From the NCBI GenBank assembly GCA_902801515.1, contig CADCII010000014.1, positions 1-64,000 of the forward strand: 64,000 bases of DNA, given 5' to 3'. The stretch's first letter is position 1, and each line of letters opens with the position of its first letter. Made by a program: the position numbers and the translations under genes. Positions 18,798-26,227 of the stretch are shown one piece after another. The notes beneath the pieces are model-generated. The model was not told the origin of the DNA. It was given only the letters and a program-made list of their open reading frames with translations, and made no database searches. This DNA comes from an uncultured Lachnospiraceae bacterium. GTDB taxonomy: Bacteria > Bacillota > Clostridia > Lachnospirales > Lachnospiraceae.

Positions 18798-19445
18798 ATG
18801 GAACGACTGACTTTCAGACAGAAACTGAGATGGTTTGCGGACTATTACCTTTTCAAGGTTATCCTGATCACGGCAGGAGCAGTGCTTGCGTTTATCCTGC
18901 TGAAACTGGTCATGTTTCCGGGAAGTGTTCCGGAGGCTCAGATCCTGGTCATATCGAAAGTCAGGGGAGACTATTCGGCGGTGGAGAATCTGCTGTCGGA
19001 GAAAATGGGATATCCGGAATCGGATCATGCGGTCCATATCGAATACATGGAGGAGAAAACAGCGTTTTCCGGAACGGTCCTGGGCATGAAGCTCTCTTCC
19101 GGTGAGTTCGACGCAGTCATATCGGAGAGAGAATATTATCATTTTTTCGAAAACTCCGGACTGCTTGCAGATCTGGAGAAAGTGTCCGGAGGAAAAATTT
19201 CGGATCTTCCGGAGGACAGGCTGATCCGCTGCGAAGGCGGACAGGCTGACACGGAATCTTCTGATGCGGGGGAAGAAGTAATCCCCGGCGCAGTACAGCC
19301 GGATTCCTATATCTCAGGGATCAGTCTGGAAGGAAATGAGTTGTATTCTGTATGTACGGAGTATATGGAGGATCCTGTTCTGGGGATCATTCAGTCAACC
19401 GATGATATGGAAGAGGAGAAAGTGATCCTGGAGTGCGCATACTGA
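18798..19445 (+). CDS. Single-pass membrane protein of unknown function, paralogue of the one at 1056
   Basis: 215 residues. A short basic N-terminus (MERLTFRQKLRWFADYYLFK) precedes one helix (about 20-45), then an acidic soluble domain. An in-frame ATG lies at 18756, inside the DUF624 gene, but the GGGGGGAG at 18787-18794 supports ATG 18798. It resembles the housekeeping-region protein at 1056 in the pre-helix segment and overall layout. Within a sugar-import operon it may accompany YesL. No catalytic residues can be named. Confidence 0.8.
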   Translation: MERLTFRQKLRWFADYYLFKVILITAGAVLAFILLKLVMFPGSVPEAQILVISKVRGDYSAVENLLSEKMGYPESDHAVHIEYMEEKTAFSGTVLGMKLSSGEFDAVISEREYYHFFENSGLLADLEKVSGGKISDLPEDRLIRCEGGQADTESSDAGEEVIPGAVQPDSYISGISLEGNELYSVCTEYMEDPVLGIIQSTDDMEEEKVILECAY

Positions 19446-19494
19446 AGGAGAAACTTTCCCTGATATACAGTAAGAAGTTTTTAGGAGGTACGTT

Positions 19495-20373
19495 ATGAAA
19501 GTACTTGGCATCTCCATGGGGAGAAAGAACGAGCGTTGCGACATCTATTGCAAACAGGTACTGATGGGCGTGGAAGCTGCGGCAAAGGCTTCCGGAAAAG
19601 ACATCGAAGTAGAGTTCATCAACACAGTAACCATGGATATCGGACAGTGCCGCGGCTGCGGAGCCTGCAGCAAGGCGCCGGACGGCAAGATCAAATGTAT
19701 CCTGAAGGATGATTACTTGGAACTGGAAGAGAAGGTTCTGGATGCAGACGGCATTATAATTGCAGCACCAGTCTATTCCGTAGGCATCGTCGGACAGCTG
19801 AAGAATTTCCTGGATCGTTTCGGAGCGGCTCATGACAGAGCTTCCATGATTGACGAACAGAATAAGCGCAGAGAAGACGGACGTCCTCTCCTGGATGAGA
19901 GATATTTCAAGGACCGCTACTGCAGTTATGTTGCGGTAGGCGGCGCATGGACTGAAGACTGGACCTGCCTGGGTCTTCCGATGATGCATCTGTTCAGCTG
20001 CTCGCAGACCATGAAGGTTGTCGGACAGATCAATGCCAATGACCAGGGCCGCAAGACCAGCCCGTTCCTGGATGGCAAAGAGGGAACATGTCCGGTATGC
20101 CATCTGAATCTTCTGATGGTGAACGGAACGGATACCGTGACCTGCCCGGTCTGCGGAATCCACGGGAAGATCACTCTGGCCGACGGAAAACTGAAGGTGA
20201 ACTTCCCGCCGGAACAGGTAAAGCGTGCGCGTAATACCATCAACGGTGTGAACGAGCACCATGCCGAGATCGGTGAGATGATGCGCATCTGTATTCCGAT
20301 CCTGCAGGAGAAGAAGGAATTCCTTGCAGAGAAGAAGAAAGAATATATGGCTTACAAACCAAAGTGGTCATAA
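19495..20373 (+). CDS. Iron-sulfur flavoprotein with C-terminal zinc ribbon, copy 1
   Basis: The N-terminal flavodoxin-like domain (MKVLGISMGRKNERCDIYC; APVYSVGIVGQLKNF) belongs to the NADPH-dependent FMN reductase/Isf group. Cys52, Cys55, Cys58 and Cys68 (CRGCGAC then C) form an Isf-like 4Fe-4S motif. A zinc ribbon follows at Cys199, Cys202, Cys217 and Cys220 (CPVC twice), which is not part of typical Isf. By inference it moves electrons to a small organic acceptor, perhaps a quinone or aromatic aglycone. It is the last gene of the importer/CGD operon, after AGGAGGT. The paralogue at 48990 also lies next to a CGD pair. Confidence 0.85.
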   Translation: MKVLGISMGRKNERCDIYCKQVLMGVEAAAKASGKDIEVEFINTVTMDIGQCRGCGACSKAPDGKIKCILKDDYLELEEKVLDADGIIIAAPVYSVGIVGQLKNFLDRFGAAHDRASMIDEQNKRREDGRPLLDERYFKDRYCSYVAVGGAWTEDWTCLGLPMMHLFSCSQTMKVVGQINANDQGRKTSPFLDGKEGTCPVCHLNLLMVNGTDTVTCPVCGIHGKITLADGKLKVNFPPEQVKRARNTINGVNEHHAEIGEMMRICIPILQEKKEFLAEKKKEYMAYKPKWS

Positions 20374-20409
20374 TAGAGGGGACAGGATAGTTTTATCTTC
20401 CTGAATAGT

Positions 20410-20446
20410 GAGGCCCTGCGCTGTCACAGCGCAGGGCCTCCTGTCT
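20410..20446 (+). terminator. Terminator-like hairpin closing the importer/CGD operon
   Basis: GAGGCCCTGCGCTG (20410-20423) and CAGCGCAGGGCCTC (20427-20440) form a perfect 14-bp stem with a 3-nt loop. The following CTGTCTT is only partly T-rich. It lies 37 bp after the flavoprotein gene and could also end the convergent regulator transcript. Confidence 0.75.
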
Positions 20447-20448
20447 TG

Positions 20449-20502
20449 CCGTTTCAAAAAGGAAAAAGAAGATTTGAGCAATCCGGCTGCATACAGTACC
20501 CT
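20449..20502 (+). promoter_or_regulatory. Operator-promoter A of the central regulon, antisense to the PRD regulator gene
   Basis: The operator CCGTTTCAAAAAGG (20449-20462) is followed by 11 bp, then -35 TTGAGC (20474-20479), 17 bp, and -10 TACCCT (20497-20502). This is the exact spacing of sites B, C and D. No plus-strand gene follows; transcription would run into the 3' end of the regulator gene (20533-22470) on its antisense strand. Confidence 0.65.
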
Positions 20503-20532
20503 GTGATAGAGGGTGTGGACCGATATGCGGTA

Positions 20533-22470
20533 CTACATATAATACCGGAGTTTTTCTTCCAGTGCCTGCCTGGTACGGAGACTGCCGATATCTTCCTGCC
20601 GGTTCATCCTGTAGATGCCCCGCTTGATACGGAAGATCAGCGGCCTGTCTTCCACGCGGAAGGCGGCAGTGAGAATGATCCGGATCCTGCAGTTTCCCCA
20701 GTTCATCCTGTGTCTCAGGATCGCGATACACAGCTGGGTACGGTCTGCGGGAGTGAGAGCAAACTGAAAGAGCGCGCCTGACTGGATGGCATTGCTGCAC
20801 AGTGATTCCCGGTGCAGGAGTGATGACGTATATTCGGATCCGACGGCTCCGGATTCTGTCAGTTCGGATGAGAGTTCCTCTATTGCAGAGAATACAGAAG
20901 AAAATTCACAGTTCTCTTTCCAGAGTGCACTGTCGAACAGGGCGTCCATTGAAGGCATCCGGGGGTAGAAGCGCAGGATCATGTTCTCCTGTATATAGGT
21001 TTCGATACTGCGTATATCTGCCGGTGTGATATAGGGAGAGATCTCTACAACATCTGTCCCGGGGTTGTTTGTGACCGGCTTGTGGACAGTAGACAGTACC
21101 AGATCCGTATCGCTGAAGTCGTATGCGCTCTTTGCGTTTACGGGCAGGAGAGTAGTGACATTCAGATAGTTATCAAACGCGCCGAGGATCCGTCTCTTGA
21201 TCGCCCATGCGATGGACATGTGCTGATGGCAGAAGATGACAGTGCGGGGCTTGCATTCCGGATGATGACGAAGAAAGAATTCCAGCGCTCCTGAGGTACA
21301 GTGTGCTATATGCAGGAGTTCCCATTCAGACAGGTGGATTCCTTCCTTCTGGACCCAGATATCTTCCAGCAGCCATGCCAGCTCTGTCTCCAGGAGCAGA
21401 TGCTGTTTAACCTGCTCAGGACGGCTCTGGGAGATCAGATGGTGCACAGGATTCAGAAGATAGCGGATATCCTGCAGGAGAGTGATATAGAAGTCTTCAT
21501 CATTGAAGAAATCAAGACCATAGTTATCCCGGATCGCCTGCAGATAGGCATCTGCCAGTTCGATTGCAGATGAAGAGAATTCCTGACTGACCGTATCAAA
21601 TGAGAGTTTTTCCGGATCCATCATATGACCGGATGCGATCAGCAGATAGATACGGTCCCTCTCCTGCTGCGGAATCAGGAAATGAAGTCTGTATTCCAGT
21701 TCGCCGAGCAGTTCTTCTGCTGCTCTGTCAGCGGCGGCGTCTTCACGGACCACCGGCTCACTTTCCGGCAGAAGATGACCTGAGGTGATGCGTTTGTACA
21801 TGATCGTACAGGCAAGATCCAGTCCTACCATATTGGCGTCTTCCATCAGGATACCGTGACGGTTCAGATATACTGGAATGATGTCTATGATCTGGTCCAG
21901 CAGATCCGGGTCGAGATAGGACATACCGTAGACAGCGTTGCTCCTGCCGTTGTAGTTCCAGTGTTCCATGAACAGGCTGCTGAGCAGTTCCCTGCGTTTG
22001 ATTTCATCCTGTTCGAAGGCGATATCATTGTGCTGCGTTATAACGCGGATTCGCGGTCCGTTCATCATATATCGCAGCCGAAGAAGGCGGATGTCATTTT
22101 CCAGAGTCGTATGGCTGACAAACATGTCGTCTTCCAGATCAAAGCAGCTGATCGGCTCTTCAGCGATGCACAGCTGGATCGCCAGAGCGCGAATGCGGTC
22201 TTCTCTGGTGAAGAATGCTGTTTCGATCCGGTTGATCTCGCGGATCTTCTCCGGATCTTCGGCTTCAAAATAATAGCCCTTGCTGCGGATCGACTCAATC
22301 CGGGCATTGTAGGGTTCAAGTTCATGGTTAATGGTGACAACGTCACTCCTGATCGTACGCGCGGAGGCATTCAGCATCGAGGCCAGATCCTGGCCGGTGA
22401 TCATGCCGCTGCGGCTCTGGATCGTATGAAGGAGTTTGCGCTGGCGAAGCGTGAGATTCAGTGATGCCAT
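20533..22470 (-). CDS. BglG/LicR-type PRD-containing transcriptional activator
   Basis: 645 residues. An N-terminal winged helix-turn-helix covers about 5-65 and a second Mga-like HTH covers about 85-165. Two divergent PRD regions follow (about 200-280 and 305-400). A PTS EIIB-like region has a Cys at 414 (IFCHQHMS), and a C-terminal EIIA-like region covers about 505-640. In such activators PTS enzymes phosphorylate PRD histidines and the EIIB/EIIA residues. Here the usual EIIA Pro-His is not seen (GALFQFAL instead), and no PTS gene is in the window, so control may have changed. It is the best local candidate to bind the CCGTTTTAAAACGG operators. A weak AAAGGT precedes the start. Confidence 0.88.
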   Translation of the reverse strand: MASLNLTLRQRKLLHTIQSRSGMITGQDLASMLNASARTIRSDVVTINHELEPYNARIESIRSKGYYFEAEDPEKIREINRIETAFFTREDRIRALAIQLCIAEEPISCFDLEDDMFVSHTTLENDIRLLRLRYMMNGPRIRVITQHNDIAFEQDEIKRRELLSSLFMEHWNYNGRSNAVYGMSYLDPDLLDQIIDIIPVYLNRHGILMEDANMVGLDLACTIMYKRITSGHLLPESEPVVREDAAADRAAEELLGELEYRLHFLIPQQERDRIYLLIASGHMMDPEKLSFDTVSQEFSSSAIELADAYLQAIRDNYGLDFFNDEDFYITLLQDIRYLLNPVHHLISQSRPEQVKQHLLLETELAWLLEDIWVQKEGIHLSEWELLHIAHCTSGALEFFLRHHPECKPRTVIFCHQHMSIAWAIKRRILGAFDNYLNVTTLLPVNAKSAYDFSDTDLVLSTVHKPVTNNPGTDVVEISPYITPADIRSIETYIQENMILRFYPRMPSMDALFDSALWKENCEFSSVFSAIEELSSELTESGAVGSEYTSSLLHRESLCSNAIQSGALFQFALTPADRTQLCIAILRHRMNWGNCRIRIILTAAFRVEDRPLIFRIKRGIYRMNRQEDIGSLRTRQALEEKLRYYM

Positions 22471-22559
22471 ACAGAGTACCTTTCCCCCGTCTGCCTGCAG
22501 TGCAGGAGACAGGAACTGATCCGCAGGAGGATCACGGAAACAGAAGCAGGTGTGATTTG

Positions 22560-22588
22560 ATTTTATTTTACCACAGAAAATGAGTCAG
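22560..22588 (-). promoter_or_regulatory. Promoter of the PRD regulator
   Basis: Read on the minus strand: CTGACT (plus-strand 22583-22588) as -35, 17 bp, then TAAAAT (22560-22565) as -10. It lies 90 bp before the regulator start, in the gap shared with the divergent MFS gene. No CCGTTTTAAAACGG-like operator is seen here. Confidence 0.5.
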
Positions 22589-22651
22589 CACTAAACAGGC
22601 GCGATGTTTTTGCCGGAATGGCCGACAGGTGACAGAAAGACGAGGTTTCAT

Positions 22652-23806
22652 ATGAAGAAGTACAGCAAAACCAGACTATATCCTGCGATTGCAGCAATCT
22701 CTTTTATTCAGGGACTGCAGTTCTGCGTATCCCCGGTGCTCGGAGATATCCAGGCGCATTATCCGAATGTAAATGTGAGTCTGATACAGATGCTGATCAC
22801 GGCACCCGGCCTGTTCTCGCTGGTAGTGGCGCTGGTATCCGGATGGCTGGTACTTCGAATTACGAAAAAGCAGATGCTCGTCTTCGCAGGTCTGGTTGCA
22901 GGTATAACGGGACTGCTTCCGCTCCTTCATGACAGCTTCACGCTGCTGCTGGTCTCCAGGACCGTGTACGGAATCAGCCTGGGAATTGCGACAACGATGA
23001 ATATGGCTGTGGTCGCGGAATTCTTCGAAGGCCAGGACCGGGTGAAAGCCATGGGCTTCCAGGCAGCCTGTGTCGGAGCGGGTATGGTGGTGACGACTGT
23101 ATGTGCAGGTATCCTCGGAAGAAGCGGATTCCGCAATTCTTATTTCATCAATGTGATCGGGTTTATCTCCATGGTCCTTCTGATCGTATGCCTTCCTGAG
23201 ACGGGAGTCGCGAAGGAGACGAAGACCGAGAAGATCCGGCTTAACGGCAAGGTATTCCTCATGGACCTGTTTGCCCTGCTGGAGTTCTTCTTCCTGATCA
23301 CTTATACGACCAATATCGCAATGCATCTGTCAGGAGCCCTTGCGGGCAATACATCGGTCTCCGGCACTCTGTCCGGGATCTTTTCAGGCGTCCAGATCGT
23401 GGCAGGGATCCTGCTGGGAGTGATCACGGCTAAACTGAAGAAGTATACACCGGCTGCAGCCATGCTGAGTTTCGCTGCAGGTGCTGCGCTGCTGGCGCTG
23501 TTCCCGGGCAATATCGTGATGCTGACGATCAGTTCTATCCTCTGCGGAATGTCGCAGGGCGTGTTTATTCCGACAGCGTCCACCTATCTGTCCAACCATG
23601 TGGCGCCGGTTGCGACCGCTCTGGCAGCCGCTACGATGACGGTTGCAATGAATGCAGGACAGCTGCTATCTCCGGTGATCCTGAATACGACTGCAGCAAA
23701 GATATTCGGAGAGACGACCACCACAGGCGTGTACACGATCAGTGCCGTAGGTATGGCAGTCTGTGCTGCGGCAATGTTCCTGTGGAGACACTTTGCGAAG
23801 GACTGA
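22652..23806 (+). CDS. Major facilitator superfamily transporter, copy 1
   Basis: 384 residues with about twelve hydrophobic segments; VSGWLVLRITKKQ matches the loop between helices 2 and 3 of the family. An in-frame ATG at 22604 would add 16 hydrophilic residues, but ACGAGG upstream and the start MKKYSKTRLYPAIAAISFIQG favour 22652. It is divergent from the PRD regulator and lies upstream of operator B. It may carry a substrate or product of the central regulon; direction of transport cannot be told from sequence. A second MFS gene is at 62346. Confidence 0.9.
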   Translation: MKKYSKTRLYPAIAAISFIQGLQFCVSPVLGDIQAHYPNVNVSLIQMLITAPGLFSLVVALVSGWLVLRITKKQMLVFAGLVAGITGLLPLLHDSFTLLLVSRTVYGISLGIATTMNMAVVAEFFEGQDRVKAMGFQAACVGAGMVVTTVCAGILGRSGFRNSYFINVIGFISMVLLIVCLPETGVAKETKTEKIRLNGKVFLMDLFALLEFFFLITYTTNIAMHLSGALAGNTSVSGTLSGIFSGVQIVAGILLGVITAKLKKYTPAAAMLSFAAGAALLALFPGNIVMLTISSILCGMSQGVFIPTASTYLSNHVAPVATALAAATMTVAMNAGQLLSPVILNTTAAKIFGETTTTGVYTISAVGMAVCAAAMFLWRHFAKD

Positions 23807-23840
23807 TACGGCAGCAGTCTGGCATCCATCAGCCGGATTG

Positions 23841-23894
23841 CCGTTTTAAAACGGAAAAAGAGTATTTGAGCATCCCTTTCTCTTGAGGTACGCT
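23841..23894 (+). promoter_or_regulatory. Operator-promoter B, upstream of the Fe-ADH operon
   Basis: The perfect palindrome CCGTTTTAAAACGG (23841-23854), 11 bp (AAAAAGAGTAT), -35 TTGAGC (23866-23871), 17 bp, -10 TACGCT (23889-23894). The gene start follows 42 bp later. The weak -10 fits a promoter that depends on an activator bound upstream, with the operator centred near -54. Confidence 0.75.
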
Positions 23895-23935
23895 GTGATC
23901 AGATAAGAAAACAGCATTACTGGAAGGAGGAAGGG

Positions 23936-25081
23936 ATGAGTTTTCATTTCTTTGTAAAAAGTAATCTTGAGTTTGGTATCGGTTCAGCTGCGGTTCTTCC
24001 GGAACTGATAAAAAAGTATGACCTGAAGAAGGTCATGGTCATCTATGACGGCGGCGTCAAAGCTGCAGGAATCGCTGAGAAAGTTCTGGCAGAGGTGAAG
24101 AAAGCGGATGTGCCGTATGTGATCTTTGATGACGTAATCCCGAACCCCACCAATGAAGTCGTAGAGACAGCTGCATCTCTTGCGAAGCAGGAGAAGGTTG
24201 ACGGATTTGTTGCAGTCGGCGGCGGCAGCAGTATCGACACGGCTAAGGCTGTGAACGTTCTGATGACGAATCCGGGCACCATCGGTGAGTATGGCGGAAT
24301 GAACATGGTGAAGAATCCATGCCTGCCTCTGATCGCGATCCCGACCACCGCGGGAACTTCCAGTGAGATCACCAATGTAAGTGCCCTGATCGATACCCAG
24401 AAGGTCGTAAAGTATGTTGTGATCGATGACAAGATCACTCCTTCTGATGTGATCGCTGATCCGGAATTCACCAGGACGGCGCCGGCAGGAGTTACGGCTG
24501 CTACGGGTATGGATGCCATTACACATGCGGTTGAGAGCTATATCTCCAATATGGCGACTCTCCTTACAAAGTACAATTCCCTGAAGGGCCTTCAGATTCT
24601 CTATCAGAATGTCGAGAAGGTCGTTGCCAACGGAAATGACATGGAGGCAAGGGAACAGATGATGCTCGGATGCGTCATCACAGGCTTCGGATTCTCCAAT
24701 GCCAACCTTGGATTCGTACACGCCATCGCACATACGCTCAGTGCTCATTTCGGTCTTGCGCACGGCATGGCAAATGCATGTGTGCTCCCCTACGTCATGG
24801 CTTACAATTCGGAAGCAGTTCCGGAGCTTATGGTTGAGCTGGCGGAGGCGATCGGGCTTGAGAAGACCGGCGACATAGAGAAAGACCGTCTGCTTCTGGC
24901 CGATGCTCTGCTGGATCTGATCCGCAGACTGAAGATCAAGACCCTGTCGGAACAGGGCATTGAGAAGAAAGACTTCGAGATGCTGGCGGACGATGTTCTG
25001 AAGGAGCCGGTACTTGGATTCAACCCGCGCCAGGGCGTGACAAAAGAAGATGTAATCGCAATTCTTGAAAAAGCATATTGA
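23936..25081 (+). CDS. Iron-containing alcohol dehydrogenase (lactaldehyde/1,3-propanediol type)
   Basis: 381 residues, normal for the family; interconverts an alcohol and an aldehyde or ketone with NAD(P)H. The nucleotide-binding GGGSSIDTAK and the iron ligands are visible: the Asp and His of GMDAITHAVE, His262 (FVHAIAH) and His276 (GLAHG). It is the first gene of an operon with a 2-hydroxyacid dehydrogenase and an old-yellow-enzyme, under operator B. With the class II aldolase at 29498 it could reduce an aldehyde such as lactaldehyde or glycolaldehyde. It is also a formal candidate for sugar oxidation, though the family is not known for C3 oxidation of glycosides. Confidence 0.92.
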   Translation: MSFHFFVKSNLEFGIGSAAVLPELIKKYDLKKVMVIYDGGVKAAGIAEKVLAEVKKADVPYVIFDDVIPNPTNEVVETAASLAKQEKVDGFVAVGGGSSIDTAKAVNVLMTNPGTIGEYGGMNMVKNPCLPLIAIPTTAGTSSEITNVSALIDTQKVVKYVVIDDKITPSDVIADPEFTRTAPAGVTAATGMDAITHAVESYISNMATLLTKYNSLKGLQILYQNVEKVVANGNDMEAREQMMLGCVITGFGFSNANLGFVHAIAHTLSAHFGLAHGMANACVLPYVMAYNSEAVPELMVELAEAIGLEKTGDIEKDRLLLADALLDLIRRLKIKTLSEQGIEKKDFEMLADDVLKEPVLGFNPRQGVTKEDVIAILEKAY

Positions 25082-25117
25082 GAACCACCTGATGATCCAG
25101 ACAAGGAGGAAATGATC

Positions 25118-26173
25118 ATGGAAAAGAGAAAAATGGCACTGTGCACACCGATCCCGGAAGACAAGCTGGCTTTTATCAAAGAGCAGTGTGATATCACGAT
25201 CTGCGGCGAGCTGAAGCACGGAAAAGGCAATGTTACAGAAGAGATGACCCGTGAGGAGTGCATGGGAAATGAACTGGTTGTCCTGGGTGACGAGTACGCA
25301 GGTGCAGATACCATCAAGGCATGGGCAGACGCGGGGATGAAGTTCCTCGGCGTTGCTAAGGGAACGCCGGCAACCGTCGATTATGACGCTATCGCAGATG
25401 CGGGACTGGAACTTTCCTATACACCGGGCCGCAACCGTGTCGCAGTCGCAGAGTTCACCATCGGCCTGATGATCGCTGCTGCCAGAAAGATGACTCTGAG
25501 CGCAGCCGGCCTTATGAAGGGTGAGCACACTTCTGAGGCATGTGATATCTACGATGTCCCGGATGTCAAGAATGTTACCTTCGGACCGCTGGATGAGAAG
25601 CATCCGTTCGTAGACTACGGTATCGGATTCGAACTGTACGGCAAGAAACTCGGCATCGCCGGATATGGCGCGATCGGCCGTGAAGTTGCTGTCCGTGCGA
25701 AGGCATTCGGCATGGAGATCCTGGCTTACGACCCGTTCCTGGATCCGGAGAAGATCAAGGCAGACGGAGCAGTCCCGGCAGATCTGGACACCATGCTTGC
25801 TGAAAGTGATATCGTCAGCATTCACCTTCCGGTCATTCCTTCCACCAAGGCAACCGTCAATAAAGACTGGTTCAGCAAGATGAAGAAGACCGCGATCCTG
25901 GTCAATACCGCAAGAGCATATGTCGTGGACCAGAAGGATCTGATTGAGGCTCTGGAGAACGGAGACATCGGCGGCGCTGCCATCGACGTATACTGGAAAG
26001 AGCCGGTTCCGGTCAACCACCCGCTGCTGAAGATGCGCAACGTTGTCTGCACGCCTCATATGGCCGGCCTTACCACCGACGTTGACGGATGGTCCGGAAA
26101 GATGATGGGTGATGAAGTCATCGCATACCTGAAGGGCGAGCCGAGAAAGTTCCTGTGGAAGCTCAGGAAATAA
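25118..26173 (+). CDS. D-isomer-specific 2-hydroxyacid dehydrogenase
   Basis: Interconverts a 2-oxoacid and a D-2-hydroxyacid with NAD(P)H. The Rossmann motif is GIAGYGAIGREVA. The catalytic Arg sits in NTARAYVVD, the Glu/His pair in the KEPVP and TPHMAGL regions. The 351-residue length fits. ATG 25112 lies only 1 bp from the AAGGAGGA site, so ATG 25118 (MEKRKM) is the better start. It lies 36 bp after the Fe-ADH gene. In an operon with an alcohol dehydrogenase it could take a 2-oxoacid or a hydroxyacid derived from a sugar or an aromatic side chain; the substrate cannot be read from sequence. Confidence 0.92.
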   Translation: MEKRKMALCTPIPEDKLAFIKEQCDITICGELKHGKGNVTEEMTREECMGNELVVLGDEYAGADTIKAWADAGMKFLGVAKGTPATVDYDAIADAGLELSYTPGRNRVAVAEFTIGLMIAAARKMTLSAAGLMKGEHTSEACDIYDVPDVKNVTFGPLDEKHPFVDYGIGFELYGKKLGIAGYGAIGREVAVRAKAFGMEILAYDPFLDPEKIKADGAVPADLDTMLAESDIVSIHLPVIPSTKATVNKDWFSKMKKTAILVNTARAYVVDQKDLIEALENGDIGGAAIDVYWKEPVPVNHPLLKMRNVVCTPHMAGLTTDVDGWSGKMMGDEVIAYLKGEPRKFLWKLRK

Positions 26174-26227
26174 GTAAAACAGCACCAGAAGTATCGATAA
26201 TCAATATACGGAAAGGAAGAGACTGAT

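Noticed and set aside
20446-20781. Plus-strand frame after operator A as a real gene
   Set aside because: It begins inside the operator, has no ribosome site and runs antisense to conserved regulator sequence.
23984-26185. Very long open frame (about 730 codons) on the minus strand
   Set aside because: It lies wholly antisense to the Fe-ADH and 2-hydroxyacid dehydrogenase genes, whose motifs are unmistakable. The translation is rich in His/Arg/Cys with no family resemblance, the usual shadow of strongly biased codons.
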